The notes under the pieces are model-generated. The model saw only the letters and a list, made by a program, of their open reading frames with translations. It was not told the origin of the DNA and ran no database searches. The position numbers were made by a program, and so were the translations under genes. A stretch of 13,262 bases of DNA from UBA2040 sp965660955 (GTDB lineage: Bacteria > Bacteroidota > Bacteroidia > Flavobacteriales_D > Crocinitomicaceae): the NCBI GenBank assembly GCA_965660955.1, contig CBFIBY010000065.1:1-13262 (forward strand), given 5' to 3'. Positions 7,608 through 13,262 of this stretch are shown piece by piece. Each line of letters opens with the position of its first letter. Positions within the stretch are counted from its first letter, which is position 1.

Positions 7608-7679
7608 ACTGAGGACTAAAAGACTCAGTATTCAAGGACAATAAGTCCTGACTCCTTCTGTCTAGGGTCCAACAGTCCA
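7608..7679. repeat. Degenerate GGACT-type inverted repeat, copy A (sdhA-sdhB gap)
   Basis: This non-coding stretch is made of loosely repeated 7-8 base words (GGACTAA, AGACTCA, ATTCAAGGA, then AGTCC-type words) arranged as an imperfect palindrome. Local hairpins are visible: ACTGAG (7608-7613) with CTCAGT (7624-7629), and AGGAC (7635-7639) with GTCCT (7645-7649). On a larger scale the left arm GGACTAAAAGACTC... resembles the reverse complement of the right arm, GGACTGTTGGACCCT.... The core GACTAAAAGACTCA (7614-7627) recurs with one change in copy B (minus strand, 11770-11783). It begins 3 bases beyond the sdhA stop codon. I do not recognise a named repeat family. Confidence 0.7.
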
Positions 7680-7682
7680 ATT

Positions 7683-9686
7683 CTATTTATAACTTCTTTG
7701 TACCAATTTTATATTTTCAAACACCAAGTCTTCTTTGTGCAACTTCGGTTCAGAAGGGTTTCCTGAGTATTCCCAAGAAGCAACATAAGCAAAATCGTCA
7801 TCGTTTCTCAATGCCTCTCCTTCTGGGGTTTGAGATTCTTCACGGAAATGACCTCCACATGATTCGTTTCTGTTTAATGCGTCTATGGCCATCAGTTCAC
7901 CAAGTTCCAAGAAATCAGCAACACGAGCTGCCTTTTCTAATTCTGGGTTCAATTCATCCAATTTTCCTGGGATACGAACATTCGCATAAAATTCATCACG
8001 GATTTCTTGAATCTCTTTTATAGCAGAATTCAAACCTTCAGCATTACGTGCCATTCCTACATTGTTCCACATTACCTTTCCAAGACGTTTGTGGAAGTGA
8101 TCGACTGACTTAGTTCCTTGAACCCCAATTAATCTTTCGAGGTGTGTTCTCACGGCATTTTCAGCCTCCTCGAACTCCGGTGTATCTGTGGAAATTGCTC
8201 CCGTTCTGATATCATCTGCTAAATAATCGCCAATTGTGTACGGCAATACAAAGTATCCATCGGCTAAACCTTGCATTAAGGCAGAAGCTCCAAGTCGATT
8301 CGCACCATGATCAGAGAAATTCGCCTCACCGGCAACATAGCAGCCTGGAATTGTACTCATGAGGTTGTAATCTACCCAAATTCCACCCATTGTGTAGTGT
8401 ACTGCAGGGTAAATTTTCATCGGCGTTTCATACGGATTGTCATCCGTAATCTTGTAATACATTTGGAATAAGTTTCCGTATTTTGCTTCAACTACATCAC
8501 GACCCAGTTTATAAATGTCGGCAGCAGTGGCATTTTCAACGTGCTGAACATGTGCTTGCTCTTTCCCGTATCGTTCAATTGCAGATGCAAAATCCAAATA
8601 CACTGCTTCTCCTGTAGCGTTAACGCCATAACCAGCATCACAACGTTCTTTTGCTGCGCGTGAAGCAACATCACGTGGAACGAGGTTACCGAATGAAGGG
8701 TAACGTCTTTCTAAGTAATAATCACGCTCGTCTTCCGATAAGTCCGTTGGTTTCTTCGTTCCTTTTCGAATTGCCTCAACGTCTTCCATGTTCTTTGGTA
8801 CCCAAATACGACCATCGTTTCGCAAGGATTCTGACATCAATGTTAATTTCGATTGGTTTTCACCTGAAACCGGAATACAAGTTGGGTGAATTTGTGTAAA
8901 ACACGGGTTGGCAAATTGAGCACCTTTTTTGTGAATTTTCCAGTTGGCTGAAACGTTAGATCCCATTGCGTTTGTTGACAAGAAGAAAACGTTTCCATAT
9001 CCACCCGAAGCAATAACTACTGCATGTGCAGAGTGTCTTTGCAATTCACCATCTACCATATTTCTAGCGATGATTCCTCTTGCTTTTCCATCAACTACCA
9101 CCAACTCTTGCATTTCGTGGCGGCTGTACATTTTAATTTTTCCTTTACCAATCTGGCGAGACATAGCTGAGTATGCACCGAGCAATAATTGCTGTCCAGT
9201 TTGGCCTTTGGCGTAGAATGTTCTCGAAACAAGAACACCTCCAAATGAACGGTTGTCTAAAAGGCCACCGTAATCACGAGCAAATGGGACACCTTGTGCA
9301 ACACATTGGTCAATAATGCTTGCTGAAACTTCGGCTAGACGGTGAACATTGGCTTCACGCGAACGATAATCACCTCCTTTTACCGTATCATAAAACAAAC
9401 GGAAAACGGAATCTCCATCACCTTGATAGTTCTTTGCAGCGTTGATTCCTCCTTGGGCAGCAATAGAGTGTGCACGACGAGGAGAATCTTGAAAACAAAA
9501 TGCTTTTACATTGTAGCCCAATTCGGCAAGAGAAGCAGCGGCAGAACCACCAGCTAATCCCGTTCCAACAACAATTACATCAATTCCACGCTTGTTCGCA
9601 GGGTTGACTAATCGAATTTTGTTTTTATAATCAGACCATTTTCTGTCAATTGGTCCTTCAGGTATTTTTGAATCTAATACAGACAT
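7683..9686 (-). CDS. sdhA: Succinate dehydrogenase/fumarate reductase flavoprotein subunit
   Basis: SdhA oxidises succinate to fumarate on a covalently bound FAD at the cytosolic face of the membrane. The 667-residue protein shows the dinucleotide-binding glycines GTGLAGGSAA (41-50), the flavinylation segment RRAHSIAAQGGINAA (70-84) with His73 as the expected covalent FAD ligand, and a second FAD segment, GGYGNVFFLSTNAMG. Further motifs are the substrate-domain TQIHPTCIP, SLRNDGRIWVP, the capping-region HYTMGGIWVD, and ANRLGASALMQGLADG near the C-terminal part of the FAD domain. The length and motif wording fit the B. subtilis/Wolinella-like (b558) branch used by Bacteroidota rather than E. 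coli SdhA. It follows sdhC by 18 bases and precedes sdhB by 91 bases. The ATG at 9686 fits family N-termini. No irregularity is seen. Confidence 0.97.
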   Translation of the reverse strand: MSVLDSKIPEGPIDRKWSDYKNKIRLVNPANKRGIDVIVVGTGLAGGSAAASLAELGYNVKAFCFQDSPRRAHSIAAQGGINAAKNYQGDGDSVFRLFYDTVKGGDYRSREANVHRLAEVSASIIDQCVAQGVPFARDYGGLLDNRSFGGVLVSRTFYAKGQTGQQLLLGAYSAMSRQIGKGKIKMYSRHEMQELVVVDGKARGIIARNMVDGELQRHSAHAVVIASGGYGNVFFLSTNAMGSNVSANWKIHKKGAQFANPCFTQIHPTCIPVSGENQSKLTLMSESLRNDGRIWVPKNMEDVEAIRKGTKKPTDLSEDERDYYLERRYPSFGNLVPRDVASRAAKERCDAGYGVNATGEAVYLDFASAIERYGKEQAHVQHVENATAADIYKLGRDVVEAKYGNLFQMYYKITDDNPYETPMKIYPAVHYTMGGIWVDYNLMSTIPGCYVAGEANFSDHGANRLGASALMQGLADGYFVLPYTIGDYLADDIRTGAISTDTPEFEEAENAVRTHLERLIGVQGTKSVDHFHKRLGKVMWNNVGMARNAEGLNSAIKEIQEIRDEFYANVRIPGKLDELNPELEKAARVADFLELGELMAIDALNRNESCGGHFREESQTPEGEALRNDDDFAYVASWEYSGNPSEPKLHKEDLVFENIKLVQRSYK

Positions 9687-9704
9687 TTTATAATTGCTTT
9701 TAGA

Positions 9705-10625
9705 TTATGATAAGTGAATGAGAATAGGAATGATTGCGAACGCAAGCGGAATCACGATTGCGAAGACTTTTCCTGCCATTGAAATAGCCCCGACATATTT
9801 TTTGGAGCGCAAACCTAGGGTTTGAAAGGCAGACGAGAAGCCGTGCCACAAGTGGAAGGCCAATACTGCCATTGACAAAACATAAAAAGCGACAGCCAAC
9901 CAAGCGTATTCATTTTTTGGGAAACCTTCCTTCTGTTTTCCGAAATAGGAGAATACCAATCCGTGCAAATCTTTATACCCTTCGCCAACTTTTAACTCTG
10001 AGCGTTTATCGTATAGCTCCGTTCCATGTTTGATATCAAAAGCTTCTTGTGTTTCTCCAGATTTTGGGTCTTTGTATCTGAATTCTTTCAATTCTCCGTT
10101 GGTTGTTGGCATGTACGTTACCTCAACAGATTGTTGCATGGGCATACCTGTTTGTGGATTCTGTGATTGGAATTCAATCGTTTTAACAACTGTATGGAGC
10201 GGCATAGGTTCATTAGAAACTTTCGTTTTAAACCAGAAATTGGCCATGTGCATCACAATGAATACCAGAACGAGTGTTCCCAAAATCGCCATATATCTAC
10301 TTGGTGTTGATGAATTTTCACCCGGTTTGTTGTAGGCGTACTTTTTAGGTCGTGCTTTTATATTTTGATAAGTCAATAGAAAACCATCGATTGCATGAAA
10401 CAAGATAGAAAAATACGTCAGATAAGCCATTATCTTTATAAATGGGTTCGTTGCCATGAAGTGGGCATACTCATTGAACGCCATTTTTCCAGATTCTCCT
10501 GTGTGGGTAATCAATTGTAAATTTCCGAGTAAATGCCCTACTAGAAAGAGACATAGAAATAAACCGGTTAATGCCATCCAGTACTTTTTTACGATAGAGG
10601 AGGACAAAATTGCTGATTTGCTCAT
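9705..10625 (-). CDS. sdhC: Succinate dehydrogenase cytochrome b558 subunit, with enlarged periplasmic loop
   Basis: SdhC anchors SdhAB to the inner membrane and carries heme b and the quinone site. Five membrane helices fit: about 17-37, 64-86, 113-133, 240-262 and 283-303. Candidate heme ligands are His31 (GHLLGNLQ), His77 (FHAIDG), His126 (VMHMANFW) and His258 or His261 (FHLWHG), as in the di-heme Wolinella/B. subtilis b558 family, which needs no SdhD. At 306 residues it is clearly longer than the family's usual 200-260. The extra sequence is the hydrophilic stretch between helices 3 and 4 (about 134-239), where relatives have a short loop. With a cytoplasmic N-terminus this loop would face the periplasm. 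It is the first gene of the operon, preceded by a good -7 box. Confidence 0.94.
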   Translation of the reverse strand: MSKSAILSSSIVKKYWMALTGLFLCLFLVGHLLGNLQLITHTGESGKMAFNEYAHFMATNPFIKIMAYLTYFSILFHAIDGFLLTYQNIKARPKKYAYNKPGENSSTPSRYMAILGTLVLVFIVMHMANFWFKTKVSNEPMPLHTVVKTIEFQSQNPQTGMPMQQSVEVTYMPTTNGELKEFRYKDPKSGETQEAFDIKHGTELYDKRSELKVGEGYKDLHGLVFSYFGKQKEGFPKNEYAWLAVAFYVLSMAVLAFHLWHGFSSAFQTLGLRSKKYVGAISMAGKVFAIVIPLAFAIIPILIHLS

Positions 10626-10650
10626 ATTTTAGGTATAATTCGTTTGAGGT

Positions 10651-10660
10651 TGCAAATTTA
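10651..10660 (-). promoter_or_regulatory. -7 box of the sdhCAB promoter
   Basis: On the minus strand this reads TAAATTTGCA, containing an exact TAnnTTTG -7 box of the Bacteroidota housekeeping sigma factor. It lies 25 bases before the sdhC ATG and predicts a leader of about 20 bases. The -33 region is only a poor T-rich match at a spacing near 22 and coincides with the inverted repeat at 10665-10695. Confidence 0.65.
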
Positions 10661-10664
10661 ACAG

Positions 10665-10695
10665 TTACAACAATCTATTCCGAAAATGGTTGTTA
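10665..10695. repeat. Imperfect inverted repeat overlapping the sdhC -33 region
   Basis: TTACAAC (10665-10671) and GTTGTTA (10689-10695) are inverted arms matching at 6 of 7 positions around 17 bases. The repeat is centred about 35 bases before the predicted sdhC transcription start and 18 bases beyond the LD-carboxypeptidase stop codon. It could be an operator, a weak terminator stem (no T run follows on the minus strand), or chance. Confidence 0.3.
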
Positions 10696-10712
10696 TTTAG
10701 AATGAATATAGA

Positions 10713-11621
10713 TTAACTTAGGTCTTCTCGGAAGGATTGTAGGACGCTTGATCCGTTTTCATCCACCTCGAGAATTGAACTTCCGCCAAGCACAATTGTT
10801 TGATTATCAATCTGGTGACCACACGGGAAGCCAAAACCAATCGGTATTTTTCGGTGGGATAGATGCGAGAGAATAATTTCTTCTAAGCAAAGTCCGAAAG
10901 GTGTATCTGTATCAGACATTCCATTAAATCCGCCGTTTATCACTCCGGAAACTTCATCCAACACCCCTGCATATTTCAAACCATAGAGCATTCGGTCGAT
11001 TTTGTAGAGATGTTCTCCAACATCTTCAATAAAGAGAATACTGTCAGTGAACAAACTTTTATCCAATCGAGGTAAAAGAGCATGAATCATGGCTAAATTT
11101 CCTCCGATTACTTTGCCCCGAGCCACTCCTTCTTTGTTGAAGGGTGTTTTTGGAGCGCACAATGTTTCGGGTGTTCCAGAAAATGCAGATAGTAATGAGC
11201 GCAAAGATTCCGGTGAATTATCCTGAAAATTCAAAGGCATAGTCGCATGCAAACTAGGCATGTTTTTATCGTTCAGCAAGAGGTGAAAAGCTGTTACATC
11301 ACTGAAACCGACGACATGTTTAGGGTTGCTGTCGAATTTCTCCCAATGGAGATTGTCGAGCAGGTGCATACAACCATATCCACCCCGCGCACACAAAATC
11401 GCCTTGGCTTCGGGATGGTCTAAACCTTGCTGAAAGTCAAAAAGTCTTTCTTCAACAGATCCAGAAAAATAATTGTGATTGCCCAGGGCATATTTCGAAA
11501 TTTCAACATTAAAGCCATTTTGAACGAAAAAGTCTCGAGCGAAATTCACATGTTCGGTTTCGATTGCTTTTGCGGGCGAACAAATATAGATTAAATCACC
11601 TTTTTGGAGTTGGGGGAGCAT
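10713..11621 (-). CDS. LD-carboxypeptidase, peptidase family S66
   Basis: This is a serine LD-carboxypeptidase of the S66 family (LdcA/MccF type), which removes the terminal D-Ala from murein tetrapeptides during wall recycling; MccF relatives instead act on microcin C-type conjugates. Counting from the longer TTG start at 11639, the nucleophile Ser113 lies in VGFSDVTAFH, Glu205 in ILFIEDVGEH and His275 in FPCGHQIDNQ, the same order and spacing as P. aeruginosa LdcA. ARGGYGCM (84-91) precedes the nucleophile and VIGGNLAM (177-184) forms the usual middle motif. I start it at ATG 11621 (MLPQLQKGD, 302 residues), because family members begin close before a KGD(x)I motif and a -7 box covers the upstream TTG. 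There is no signal peptide, so it is cytosolic. It is a single-gene unit ahead of the sdh operon, and no terminator is evident between them. Confidence 0.92.
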   Translation of the reverse strand: MLPQLQKGDLIYICSPAKAIETEHVNFARDFFVQNGFNVEISKYALGNHNYFSGSVEERLFDFQQGLDHPEAKAILCARGGYGCMHLLDNLHWEKFDSNPKHVVGFSDVTAFHLLLNDKNMPSLHATMPLNFQDNSPESLRSLLSAFSGTPETLCAPKTPFNKEGVARGKVIGGNLAMIHALLPRLDKSLFTDSILFIEDVGEHLYKIDRMLYGLKYAGVLDEVSGVINGGFNGMSDTDTPFGLCLEEIILSHLSHRKIPIGFGFPCGHQIDNQTIVLGGSSILEVDENGSSVLQSFREDLS

Positions 11622-11636
11622 AGGAAAGCTTTTTCT

Positions 11637-11644
11637 CAAAAGTA
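11637..11644 (-). promoter_or_regulatory. Candidate -7 box for the LD-carboxypeptidase gene
   Basis: On the minus strand this reads TACTTTTG, an exact TAnnTTTG match 15 bases before ATG 11621. It overlaps the in-frame TTG at 11639, which therefore is unlikely to be translated. No -33 TTTG is seen at normal spacing. Confidence 0.45.
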
Positions 11645-11652
11645 AAAGAAAG

Positions 11653-11682
11653 TTCGCAAATGAATGGAAAAAGGTAAATTTG
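11653..11682 (+). promoter_or_regulatory. Candidate promoter of the tadA operon
   Basis: TTCG (11653-11656, one change from the -33 consensus TTTG) is followed after 18 bases by TAAATTTG (11675-11682), an exact TAnnTTTG -7 box. Transcription would begin near 11688, leaving a leader of about 125 bases that contains the inverted-repeat element at 11694-11800. It is back to back with the LD-carboxypeptidase promoter. Confidence 0.55.
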
Positions 11683-11693
11683 TATATTATCTA

Positions 11694-11800
11694 TGGACTC
11701 AGGACTATAGGATTCAAGACTAAAAAACTTAGGTTGGGCGTCAAACTCAAGGTTTGGATCCCAATGTCATGAATCTTTTAGTCTTTTGGCCCTGAATCAA
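11694..11800. repeat. Degenerate GGACT-type inverted repeat, copy B (upstream of tadA)
   Basis: The left arm (about 11694-11738) contains GGACTCAGGACTATAGGATT, then AAGACTAAAAAACTTAGG, then TTGGG. The right arm (about 11760-11800), read as its reverse complement, contains GATTCAGGGCC, AAGACTAAAAGATTCATGAC and TTGGG, so the arms pair imperfectly around a spacer of about 20 bases. The 14-base core appears as GACTAAAAAACTTA (11718-11731, plus) and GACTAAAAGATTCA (11770-11783, minus); copy A has GACTAAAAGACTCA. The element lies between the predicted tadA promoter and the tadA ATG and ends 12 bases before it. Confidence 0.7.
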
Positions 11801-11812
11801 AAAAAAGGAAAA

Positions 11813-12259
11813 ATGATTACCCCATACACCGACGAATATTTCATGAAACAGGCGTGGCTCGAAGCAAAAAAAGCGTACGAGCTTGATGAAGTTCCTGTGG
11901 GTGCTGTGATTGTTGCTAATAAACAAATTATTGCTCGAGCACACAATTTGACGGAACGTCTGCATGACGTTACCGCCCATGCCGAGATTCAAGCGATTAC
12001 CGCGGCAGGGGAATATTTAGGGGCGAAATATCTAACAGATTGTACACTTTACGTAACATTAGAACCTTGCGTCATGTGCGCTGGAGCGCTGTATTGGTCA
12101 CAAATTGACAAAGTAATTTTTGCTGCTCGCGATGAAAAACGAGGTGCAGGAAGAATAAAAGAAGGATTGTATCACCCTAAAACAGTCGTTTCGAACGGTG
12201 TCATGGAACAAGAATGCTCCGAACTAATGAAAGAATTTTTTAAGGCGAAACGGGTATGA
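11813..12259 (+). CDS. tadA: tRNA-specific adenosine deaminase (A34 to I34)
   Basis: TadA deaminates adenosine to inosine at the wobble position of tRNA-Arg(ACG), allowing one tRNA to read CGU, CGC and CGA. The 148-residue protein has the zinc-dependent cytidine/deoxycytidylate deaminase fold. TAHAEIQAI supplies zinc ligand His56 and proton shuttle Glu58, and LEPCVMCAGAL supplies Cys86 and Cys89. HNLTERLHDVTAHAE and ALYWSQIDKVIFAARDEKRG are typical of bacterial TadA. The frame extends nine codons upstream to a TTG at 11786, but that part lies in the repeat element; ATG 11813 (MITPYTDEYFMKQA) matches flavobacterial N-termini (M-I-x-P-x-x-D-x-Y-F-M). Its TGA overlaps the next gene's ATG (ATGA), implying co-translation with the membrane protein genes that follow. 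Confidence 0.96.
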   Translation: MITPYTDEYFMKQAWLEAKKAYELDEVPVGAVIVANKQIIARAHNLTERLHDVTAHAEIQAITAAGEYLGAKYLTDCTLYVTLEPCVMCAGALYWSQIDKVIFAARDEKRGAGRIKEGLYHPKTVVSNGVMEQECSELMKEFFKAKRV

Positions 12260-12612
12260 AAGCAACAATGATTTTTTGGACGTGGTTGATTACACTTGCT
12301 CTAGGATTCATAGGAGGTTCAGTATTGTTTCAGAGTCTAACTGTCGGTGTAATCGGAACTTCTATCGCCACGATTTTCTCGTTGCCCTACCTTTTAATCA
12401 TGATTTCTGCTTCTTTCGGGATAAAAGATTTCTGGAAACAACAAATTGTTCATGCAGCGTGCACAATTTTAACTTCTTTGGTGCTTGTTATTCTTGACCA
12501 AGGCCTTAACAAGGAATTGCTCGGGTTACCTTTGGGGTACTTTGTTGTTGCATTGATAGTTCAATATCTTTTGTACAAAAGATTAAAGAAGCCAAAACCG
12601 AATGTCTTTTGA
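12256..12612 (+). CDS. Small four-helix membrane protein, tandem paralogue 1
   Basis: I do not recognise this 118-residue protein. Four hydrophobic helices are likely (about 5-26, 29-52, 65-81, 89-107) with a basic tail, YKRLKKPKPNVF, probably cytoplasmic. Trp10, the TL..GF segment (13-18), Gln26-Ser27, FSLPYL (41-46) and FWKQQIVH (59-66) recur at matching positions in the partial gene at 13020. By hand I count about 36 identities in a gapless 81-residue comparison. A more distant version is the gene at 12602. Its ATG overlaps the tadA stop by 4 bases, so it belongs to that operon. No signal peptide distinct from helix 1 and no enzyme motif is visible. The conserved His66 at the start of helix 3 is the best candidate functional residue. 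Confidence 0.82.
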   Translation: MKATMIFWTWLITLALGFIGGSVLFQSLTVGVIGTSIATIFSLPYLLIMISASFGIKDFWKQQIVHAACTILTSLVLVILDQGLNKELLGLPLGYFVVALIVQYLLYKRLKKPKPNVF

Positions 12613-13009
12613 TATGAAGCTGAAGGAAATGAGAATTGAGGTTGTTGACGTGTTAATCATGTGGTTTTTAACCCTAATCATGGGTGCTGTTTTCTTGATT
12701 CCTTTTTTCTCTTCCGCTGCTTTAATGTTCTCTTATTTCGCCGCCTTGTTTTCTTCCCCATTCTTGGCCATATCAACTTTTCAGGTGAAATATAAACCAA
12801 GTTTCTTGGCTTTTCAATGTACTCATGTGCTTGTTGCAGTAGTAATATGGTTTTTTTTGATTACGAGCAACATGAATTTTAGGATGGGTTCGGCATGGTA
12901 TACACTTTATTACTTCGGAATAGGAATCGGCGTACAGTTGTTATGGGTACTGTGGCTAAAAGAAAAAGTAAATCAATTTGCAAACCCGAAAAGCGATCTA
13001 ATTAACTAG
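12602..13009 (+). CDS. Small four-helix membrane protein, tandem paralogue 2 (diverged)
   Basis: This 135-residue protein of unknown function is the most diverged of the three. Numbered from Met10 (ATG 12629), it lines up with its neighbours at WFLTL..G (12-19), FFSS (26-29), FSSPFL (41-46) and F59, Q63 and His66 in SFLAFQCTH, with a two-residue shift before the second helix. Four hydrophobic segments are visible, the last being YYFGIGIGVQLLWVLWL, followed by a polar tail. The start is uncertain: ATG 12602 overlaps the previous gene by 11 bases, ATG 12614 follows its stop after one base, and ATG 12629 best matches the N-termini of the paralogues. I list the longest. It lies in the tadA operon and is separated from the next gene by 10 bases. 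Confidence 0.78.
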   Translation: MSFDMKLKEMRIEVVDVLIMWFLTLIMGAVFLIPFFSSAALMFSYFAALFSSPFLAISTFQVKYKPSFLAFQCTHVLVAVVIWFFLITSNMNFRMGSAWYTLYYFGIGIGVQLLWVLWLKEKVNQFANPKSDLIN

Positions 13010-13019
13010 AAGAAGGTAA

Positions 13020-13262
13020 ATGAAACCATTAACGGTATTTGGGACTTGGGTACTGACTTTGCTGGTTGGTTTTGTCGTTGCAACAATGGCTTTGCAAAGT
13101 CCGTATTTCGGTCTTATTTTCACCGCCATCGCGGCATTTTGTTCATTGGGTTACCTTGTGATGATGCTGATATTCGCCTTTATAATGCAAAACTTTTGGC
13201 AACAGCAAATTGTACATTTTATATCCACCGTGGTAACCATGTTAGTGCTATTGATTGTCGAT
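13020..13262 (+). CDS. Small membrane protein, tandem paralogue 3 (cut by right edge)
   Basis: An ATG at 13020, 10 bases beyond the preceding stop, opens a frame of 81 codons that runs uninterrupted to the window edge. The translation (MKPLTVFGTWVLTLLVGFVV at the start, then LQS at 25-27, CSLGYL at 41-46, NFWQQQIVH at 58-66, ending LLIVD) matches the protein at 12256 position for position without gaps. It repeats Trp10, Gln26-Ser27, His66 and Asp81. Three hydrophobic helices are seen in the part present; a fourth presumably lies beyond the edge. Function unknown. Confidence 0.8.
   Translation, partial: MKPLTVFGTWVLTLLVGFVVATMALQSPYFGLIFTAIAAFCSLGYLVMMLIFAFIMQNFWQQQIVHFISTVVTMLVLLIVD

Noticed and set aside
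7608..7679. Reading repeat copy A as a CRISPR remnant or insertion-sequence end
   Set aside because: The words are degenerate 7-8 base units without spacers, there is no transposase fragment, and no target duplication is visible.
8492..9557. Plus- and minus-strand frames of 60-90 codons inside sdhA
   Set aside because: They are out-of-frame readings of a strongly conserved flavoprotein gene and show no motifs of their own.
11786..11812. N-terminal extension of TadA from TTG 11786
   Set aside because: The extension reads through the right arm of the inverted-repeat element, and homologues begin at the position of ATG 11813.
12602..13009. Copies 1 and 2 as one frameshifted fusion gene
   Set aside because: Each has its own complete four-helix layout and matching N-terminal motif, so the 11-base overlap is ordinary operon packing, not a broken gene.

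Overview
The window looks like a chromosomal segment of a Bacteroidota bacterium, most likely Flavobacteriales (a Crocinitomicaceae/Cryomorphaceae-type lineage is my best guess, not provable here). The signs are a type IX secretion (T9SS) C-terminal sorting domain, the long three-domain form of IspG, the sdhC-sdhA-sdhB order with a cytochrome b558-type SdhC, an outer-membrane beta-barrel protein of a type common in flavobacteria, almost no Shine-Dalgarno sequences, and several Bacteroidota-type -7 boxes (TAnnTTTG) close to start codons. Base composition is moderately AT-rich and looks even. I see no insertion sequence, integrase, phage gene, CRISPR array, tRNA or rRNA.

Layout. 1-1498 (minus): the first ~499 codons of ispG (isoprenoid MEP pathway), cut by the left edge. 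1630-3469 (plus): a tight cluster of a membrane fatty-acid desaturase, an MmcQ/YjbR-family protein and an S4-domain (Hsp15-like) RNA-binding protein. 3549-3878 (minus): a YegP/DUF1508 protein. 4037-4858 (plus): an outer-membrane beta-barrel protein, convergent with 4976-6706 (minus), a secreted PA-domain protein with a T9SS sorting tail; the two share a bidirectional terminator. 6845-10625 (minus): succinate dehydrogenase, transcribed sdhC > sdhA > sdhB, with a promoter box before sdhC and a terminator after sdhB. 10713-11621 (minus): an LD-carboxypeptidase (peptidase S66). 11813-13262 (plus): tadA followed by three tandem small membrane proteins, the last cut by the right edge.

Most of the genes are housekeeping: isoprenoid synthesis, lipid desaturation, respiration/TCA cycle, wall recycling and tRNA wobble editing. 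The less ordinary content is threefold. (1) Three adjacent four-helix membrane proteins downstream of tadA are diverged paralogues sharing an invariant His66 and belong to no family I recognise. (2) A degenerate inverted-repeat element built on GGACT/GACTAAAA words occurs twice in transcribed non-coding DNA, between sdhA and sdhB and in the predicted tadA 5' leader. (3) SdhC carries a hydrophilic insertion of roughly 80 residues in what should be a periplasmic loop. I found no defence system, biosynthetic cluster or mobile element.
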